A stretch of 64,000 nucleotides of DNA from Streptomyces sp. CB02959 (GTDB lineage: Bacteria; Actinomycetota; Actinomycetes; Streptomycetales; Streptomycetaceae), in assembly GCF_002803155.1 (NCBI RefSeq), contig NZ_NNBP01000041.1, positions 1 through 64,000 of the forward strand. Direction: 5' to 3'. Below the pieces are notes generated by a model that saw nothing but the letters and a program-made list of their open reading frames with translations, was not told the DNA's origin and made no database searches. Below are positions 60,651-64,000 of this stretch, one piece after another. Both the position numbers and the translations under genes were made by a program. The number at the start of each line of letters is the position of its first letter. Positions within the stretch are counted from its first letter, which is position 1.

Positions 60651-62326
60651 CGGGTGCTCCCGGAGTTCGGTCGGGGCGAGTCAGAGGTCGCCGGTGTACG
60701 GGGGCCGTGCGTGCTGTCCGCGGTGTCGGTGCCGGCCAGTCGGGTTGCGAGTTCCCGACGCAGGACCTTGCCGGTTCGGGTCCTCGGGATCGCGTCGAGC
60801 AGCTCCACGCGACAGGGCAGGACCCCGGGCCGGAACGCCGCGGCCAGCGCGGGCCGCACGTCGGGAGGGCCCTGGGAGCCCGAGGCGGGCACCACCGCCG
60901 CCACGATCTCCTCGCCCAGGAAGCGGTGCGGGAGCGCCGCGCACGCGGCGTCGCGGACCTGGGGGTGGGCGCGAAGCACCCGGTCCATCTCGTCCAGGGA
61001 GACGGTTTCGCCCCCGACCTTGGCGATGTTCTTGCGGCGTCCGGAGATGACGATGAAGGGCTCGTCGCAGTCCGGGTCGGTGACCTCCAGGCCCAGGTCC
61101 TGCGTATGGAACCAGCCTCCCGCGAACGCCTCCGCCGTCGCGTGCGGGTTGGCCTCGTAGCGGGACATCACGTTGTGGCCGCGTACGCAGATCTCGCCCA
61201 CCTGCCCAGGAGTTGCCCGCGCGCCCTCCGGTGTCAGCACCGCCACCTCGTTGCCGTACAGGGCCGTGCCGATCGAGGGGATGTCGGTGTCCAGCATCAG
61301 CCGCCGGTACGCGTCCTCGGACAGGCCGGGCGGCAGCGTCGTCGAGAAGTTCACCGTCTCGGTCAGCCCGTAGCCCTGGAGCACCCGGGCGCCGAAGCGG
61401 TCCCGCACCGCCCGCGCGGTCCGCACGGTCAGGGGCGCCGCGGCGGAGACGAAGTACCCGAAATCCGCGGGGAGTTCCGGCTGCCGCCAGGTCTCCAGGA
61501 GGGCTTCCAGGACACTCGGTACGACACTGGCGATCCGCGGCCGGAACTGCTGGAGCAGCCGGGGGTAGCGCAGCGGCGCGAAGCCGTCCGCGAGCAGGAC
61601 GTGGGCGCCGGCCGCCAGGACGCCGAGGACGGTGAAGTGCAGACCGTTGACATGGTGGACGGGCAGGCAGCCGAGCAACCGGTCACCGGGGCGCAGCCCG
61701 TGGTGGCGCCCGAGGGCCTCCGCGTTCACGGCGGTGTTGTAGTGCGACTGGGCGACCAGTTTGGCGGCCGCGGTCGATCCGGAGGTGGCGAAGAACAGGG
61801 CGTCCTGAGCCGGGTCGAGCACCGGGTCGGCGTCCGGTCCGGCCGGGTCCGTCAGGGTGCCCGGATCGGGGATCACGACCGCCTCCGGCAGCGCTTCGGC
61901 GGGGACGGCGGGAGGGCGGAGGACCACCTGTGCCCGTGCCGCCTCGGCCTGTTGCCGTCTGCGGTCGGCAGGGTCCTGCGGGCCGAGCAGGAGCAGCGCA
62001 CAGCCCGCCCGTAGGACGCCCAGGAGAGCCACGACCGAGACCGGGTCGTTGGCCGGGGCGAGGGCCACGGTCCGGCCGGGGGCGATATCGAGCTCGGTCC
62101 GCAGCCAGCGCGCCACGCGCCGGCTCAGGACGTCGAGTTCACCGTAGGTGAGCGTGCTGGGCTCGTCGTCACCCGACACGGTCGTCAGGAAGGGGGCCCC
62201 GCCCCGGGCCCGGGCGTGGTGTACGAGCCAGGACACCACAGTGGGGTGCGGGGTCAGCCGGTCCTCGAAGGGGATGCCGCGATAGGTGTGGGCGCGCTCG
62301 GCGTCGGTGGGGGACGAAGAGATCAT
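60647..62326 (-). CDS. Acyl-AMP ligase (class I adenylate-forming enzyme)
   Basis: 559 residues from ATG 62326; a GTG three bases upstream, directly after the cupin stop, is the alternative. Motifs: A3-like F-F-A-T-S-G-S-T-A-A-A-K, A5 G-Y-G-L-T-E-T, A7-like H-T-Q-D-L-G-L, A8 S-G-R-R-K-N-I-A-K-V-G-G-E and A10-like T-R-T-G-K-V-L-R-R. The A4 position G-L-H-F-T-V-L lacks the Asp used by amino-acid activators, so a carboxylic acid is the likely substrate. Coupled on both sides to the cupin and the ACP, it would load the acid onto that ACP. Confidence 0.88.
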   Translation of the reverse strand: MISSSPTDAERAHTYRGIPFEDRLTPHPTVVSWLVHHARARGGAPFLTTVSGDDEPSTLTYGELDVLSRRVARWLRTELDIAPGRTVALAPANDPVSVVALLGVLRAGCALLLLGPQDPADRRRQQAEAARAQVVLRPPAVPAEALPEAVVIPDPGTLTDPAGPDADPVLDPAQDALFFATSGSTAAAKLVAQSHYNTAVNAEALGRHHGLRPGDRLLGCLPVHHVNGLHFTVLGVLAAGAHVLLADGFAPLRYPRLLQQFRPRIASVVPSVLEALLETWRQPELPADFGYFVSAAAPLTVRTARAVRDRFGARVLQGYGLTETVNFSTTLPPGLSEDAYRRLMLDTDIPSIGTALYGNEVAVLTPEGARATPGQVGEICVRGHNVMSRYEANPHATAEAFAGGWFHTQDLGLEVTDPDCDEPFIVISGRRKNIAKVGGETVSLDEMDRVLRAHPQVRDAACAALPHRFLGEEIVAAVVPASGSQGPPDVRPALAAAFRPGVLPCRVELLDAIPRTRTGKVLRRELATRLAGTDTADSTHGPRTPATSDSPRPNSGSTR

Positions 62327-62329
62327 CAC

Positions 62330-63037
62330 TCACCCGAACCGGTGAGGGGAGTGCGTGCAGCCCTTCGCCGCCAGCTCCTCGCCGCCGGACGCCGAGATGT
62401 CGCAGAGCCGGCAGGTGATCTCGCCCAGCTCGCCGAGGAGCGCGGCGTAGGCCGTCAGCTCCTGGCGGTCCGGGCTGTCGAGGCGGCGGTGCGGCGCGCC
62501 CACGGAGAGAATCATGTGGTCGGTGACCGCGCCCACCGCGTGGGTGATGTCGCCCTGGACCATGTACACCTGGCCGGGCCGGGTGCGCACGATCTCCCCG
62601 GCCACCGCGATCGTCCCGGTGCCCGCGAGCACGAACAGCAGGTGATCCCCCGGGTGGGTGTGCGGGGCGAAGCCGCTGCCCGCCGGCACATGGAGGATGT
62701 CGGCCCCCACGTGTCCGCTGGACACCAGGGAGTGCCCGGTGGCGTCGGCGGTCTTCGTCACCTTCGTCGGGCCGGGCGCGACCTCGATTCCGAGCTGTTG
62801 CGTCGTGCCGTCCAGACCGAGGTCGGCGGCCCAGTCACAGATCATCAGGGGGCCGGGTCTGGTGTCGGGCGCCTCGGGGCGCTCCTCGGGCTGGAGCGCC
62901 TCGGCCTTGGCGCGGCCGAACACCGCGAGCAGCTCGATCGTCTTCGCCTGGCGCTCGGCGGGGTCGAGGCCGTGCAACTCCTCGGTCAGCATGGCGATGA
63001 CCTGCTGCGCGGAGATGCCCTCTGTCGTCTCGATCAT
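62330..63037 (-). CDS. Cupin-domain metalloprotein, candidate sulfonamide-forming dioxygenase
   Basis: 235 residues, ATG 63037 overlapping the stop of the SIS gene. A helical N-terminal third precedes a cupin barrel. Motif 1 is G-F-A-P-H-T-H-P-G-D-H-L-L-F-V-L-A-G, with His126, His128 and His132; His132 sits where the usual Glu would be. Motif 2 is R-P-G-Q-V-Y-M-V-Q-G-D-I-T-H, with His166. The tail has a Cys/His cluster (C-R-L-C near 209-212, C-T-H-S-P-H near 227-232). In the sbz pathway the cupin SbzM converts cysteine into 2-sulfamoylacetaldehyde. Gene order with ALDH, ligase and ACP supports the same role here; the sequence alone only proves a cupin. Confidence 0.75.
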   Translation of the reverse strand: MIETTEGISAQQVIAMLTEELHGLDPAERQAKTIELLAVFGRAKAEALQPEERPEAPDTRPGPLMICDWAADLGLDGTTQQLGIEVAPGPTKVTKTADATGHSLVSSGHVGADILHVPAGSGFAPHTHPGDHLLFVLAGTGTIAVAGEIVRTRPGQVYMVQGDITHAVGAVTDHMILSVGAPHRRLDSPDRQELTAYAALLGELGEITCRLCDISASGGEELAAKGCTHSPHRFG

Positions 63038-64000
63038 GACGTCTCTCCGTCGTGTCGGAAGGTGGGGGACGGGCCGGGGCGCCGGTCCGCCAGGAAGGGC
63101 GCCCGCCCCAGGTGTTGGGCGAGGTAGCAGGAAAAGGGAGCGGCGAACACGTGGTAGAGGAGCGGTGAGTACTCCTCGCGTACGCGCCCCGTCACGGGCA
63201 GCGCCGCACAGCTGTGCCGGGCGAGGGCGGTGTCGTCCTCGGGCGCGACGGCGATCACCCGCCGCCCGAGCGCCGCCGCCTTCGCGGCGACCTCCACGGC
63301 GTGCCGGTACGAGCGCCCCGGCGCGGCCACCACGACCATCGGCATGTCGGCCGGGCGGGCGAACCGTTCGACGTGGCACCACTCCTCCAGGTCCTGCCCG
63401 GTGGCGAAGATCCCGGAGGTCTCGATCACCTTGGCGGCGCCGAAGAGCGCGGTGCCGTAGGAGGGACCGCTGCCGACCACCGTCAGCACGGGGGCACCGG
63501 CGATCCGCTCGGCCGGCTCACGGCACCGCTCCCGGGCCGCTTCGGCGGTCGCCTCGACCGGTCCGGCCAGTGCCGCGAGTTCGCCCCGCAGCGCGTCCGC
63601 CTCCTGCCGGGTGAGCCGCTTGCGTGCCTCGCCCAGCCGGATGGCGATCAACAACAGCCCCAACAGACTTGCCTGATAGCTGCGGACACCTGGCGACCGC
63701 TCGGTGCGCGGCAGCGTCACCAGAAGGGCGCCGTCGCTCGCCGCAGTGAGCGCGCTGCCGGACGTCGCGGTGACCGCGACGGTGGTCGCCCCGGCCTCGC
63801 GAGCCCGTTCCGCCGACCGCACGACGAGCGGGGTGCGGCCCGAGGCGGAGACCGCGAGCGTCAACTCCGTACGCGGCGGGCGGCAGTCGGCGAAGGGGAG
63901 GTCGTAGTCCACGAACCGCAGTGCGCTCACCGGACGGCAGTCCACGCCCGCCAGCGACGCGAAGGCCATCTGCACGGCACACGCGGCGTGGTAGGAGTCG
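63034..64000 (-). CDS. SIS-domain (GlmS-isomerase-like) protein, 5' end outside the window
   Basis: At least 322 residues; the gene runs off the right edge. Two SIS repeats: the first has L-A-V-S-A-S-G-R-T-P-L-V-V-R-S-A and A-V-T-A-T-S-G-S-A-L, the second L-T-V-V-G-S-G-P-S-Y-G-T-A-L-F-G and E-E-W-C-H-V-E-R-F. This is the arrangement of sugar-phosphate isomerases/deaminases related to the isomerase half of GlmS. No glutaminase domain is visible in the part present. It would bind or isomerise a phosphosugar (aminosugar) and, with the aldose epimerase, points to a sugar-derived unit or sugar-phosphate metabolism in the cluster. Its stop overlaps the cupin start. Confidence 0.8.
   Translation of the reverse strand, partial: DSYHAACAVQMAFASLAGVDCRPVSALRFVDYDLPFADCRPPRTELTLAVSASGRTPLVVRSAERAREAGATTVAVTATSGSALTAASDGALLVTLPRTERSPGVRSYQASLLGLLLIAIRLGEARKRLTRQEADALRGELAALAGPVEATAEAARERCREPAERIAGAPVLTVVGSGPSYGTALFGAAKVIETSGIFATGQDLEEWCHVERFARPADMPMVVVAAPGRSYRHAVEVAAKAAALGRRVIAVAPEDDTALARHSCAALPVTGRVREEYSPLLYHVFAAPFSCYLAQHLGRAPFLADRRPGPSPTFRHDGETS

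Overview
The window is very GC-rich, uses GTG and TTG starts freely and carries purine-rich ribosome binding sites. Its families (FUSC exporter, GH92, ISAzo13, RHS toxin with a WXG-type partner gene, ppgK, LLM flavoprotein) are typical of Streptomyces or a close relative. The density of broken genes and insertion-sequence debris suggests a chromosome arm or a large linear plasmid. No tRNA, rRNA or CRISPR array was seen.

Left part (0-9.9 kb): an acyltransferase-3 membrane protein, a FUSC-family exporter, debris of an ISAzo13 transposase, an orphan signal peptide, a secreted GH92 mannosidase with a palindromic operator-like site, a collapsed alditol-oxidase gene, a secreted polysaccharide lyase and a fumarase cut off after two thirds. 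From 9.9 to 15.7 kb is a polymorphic-toxin operon on the minus strand: a WXG/EspA-like helical protein, an RHS protein with a C-terminal HNH-like toxin, and two candidate immunity genes.

Middle part (16-38 kb): an SDR/PP2C chimeric pseudogene; a molybdopterin oxidoreductase operon with a membrane protein and a methyltransferase; a GH15 enzyme; a PEBP-like lipoprotein; an FG-GAP repeat protein; a RidA/HD-hydrolase pair divergent from a GlxA regulator; an SDR; a lipoprotein; an alpha/beta hydrolase. Between them lie remnants of a serine recombinase and of IS5-like, IS701, DDE and ISAs1 elements. At 35.6-37.4 kb rpiA is split into two halves on opposite strands around kdpB, kdpC and DNA-methyltransferase fragments, with a kdpD fragment just outside. 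A single 1-kb inversion explains this arrangement.

Central-carbon block (37.5-47.1 kb): HAD phosphatase, polyphosphate glucokinase, transketolase, transaldolase, glucose-6-phosphate isomerase, 6-phosphogluconate dehydrogenase, a truncated 6-phosphogluconolactonase and glucose-6-phosphate dehydrogenase. Together these form an accessory pentose-phosphate operon that would turn glucose into NADPH and pentose/tetrose phosphates.

Right part (48.3-64 kb, continuing past the end): a biosynthetic cluster made of two convergent operons separated by a strong bidirectional terminator. The plus operon has an isoleucyl-tRNA-synthetase-like gene, a stand-alone amino-acid adenylation protein and a GNAT transferase. 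The minus operon has a SIS-domain protein, a cupin, an acyl-AMP ligase, two carrier proteins, an aldehyde dehydrogenase, a GNAT protein, an aldose epimerase, an LLM flavoprotein and two methyltransferases, one of them MppJ-like. The combination of IleRS-like protein, A domain, GNAT, cupin, ALDH, ligase and carrier matches the logic of aminoacyl-sulfonamide antibiotics of the altemicidin/SB-203208 type. The sugar-handling genes and the MppJ-like methyltransferase suggest a different product of that class. This is the most interesting part of the window.
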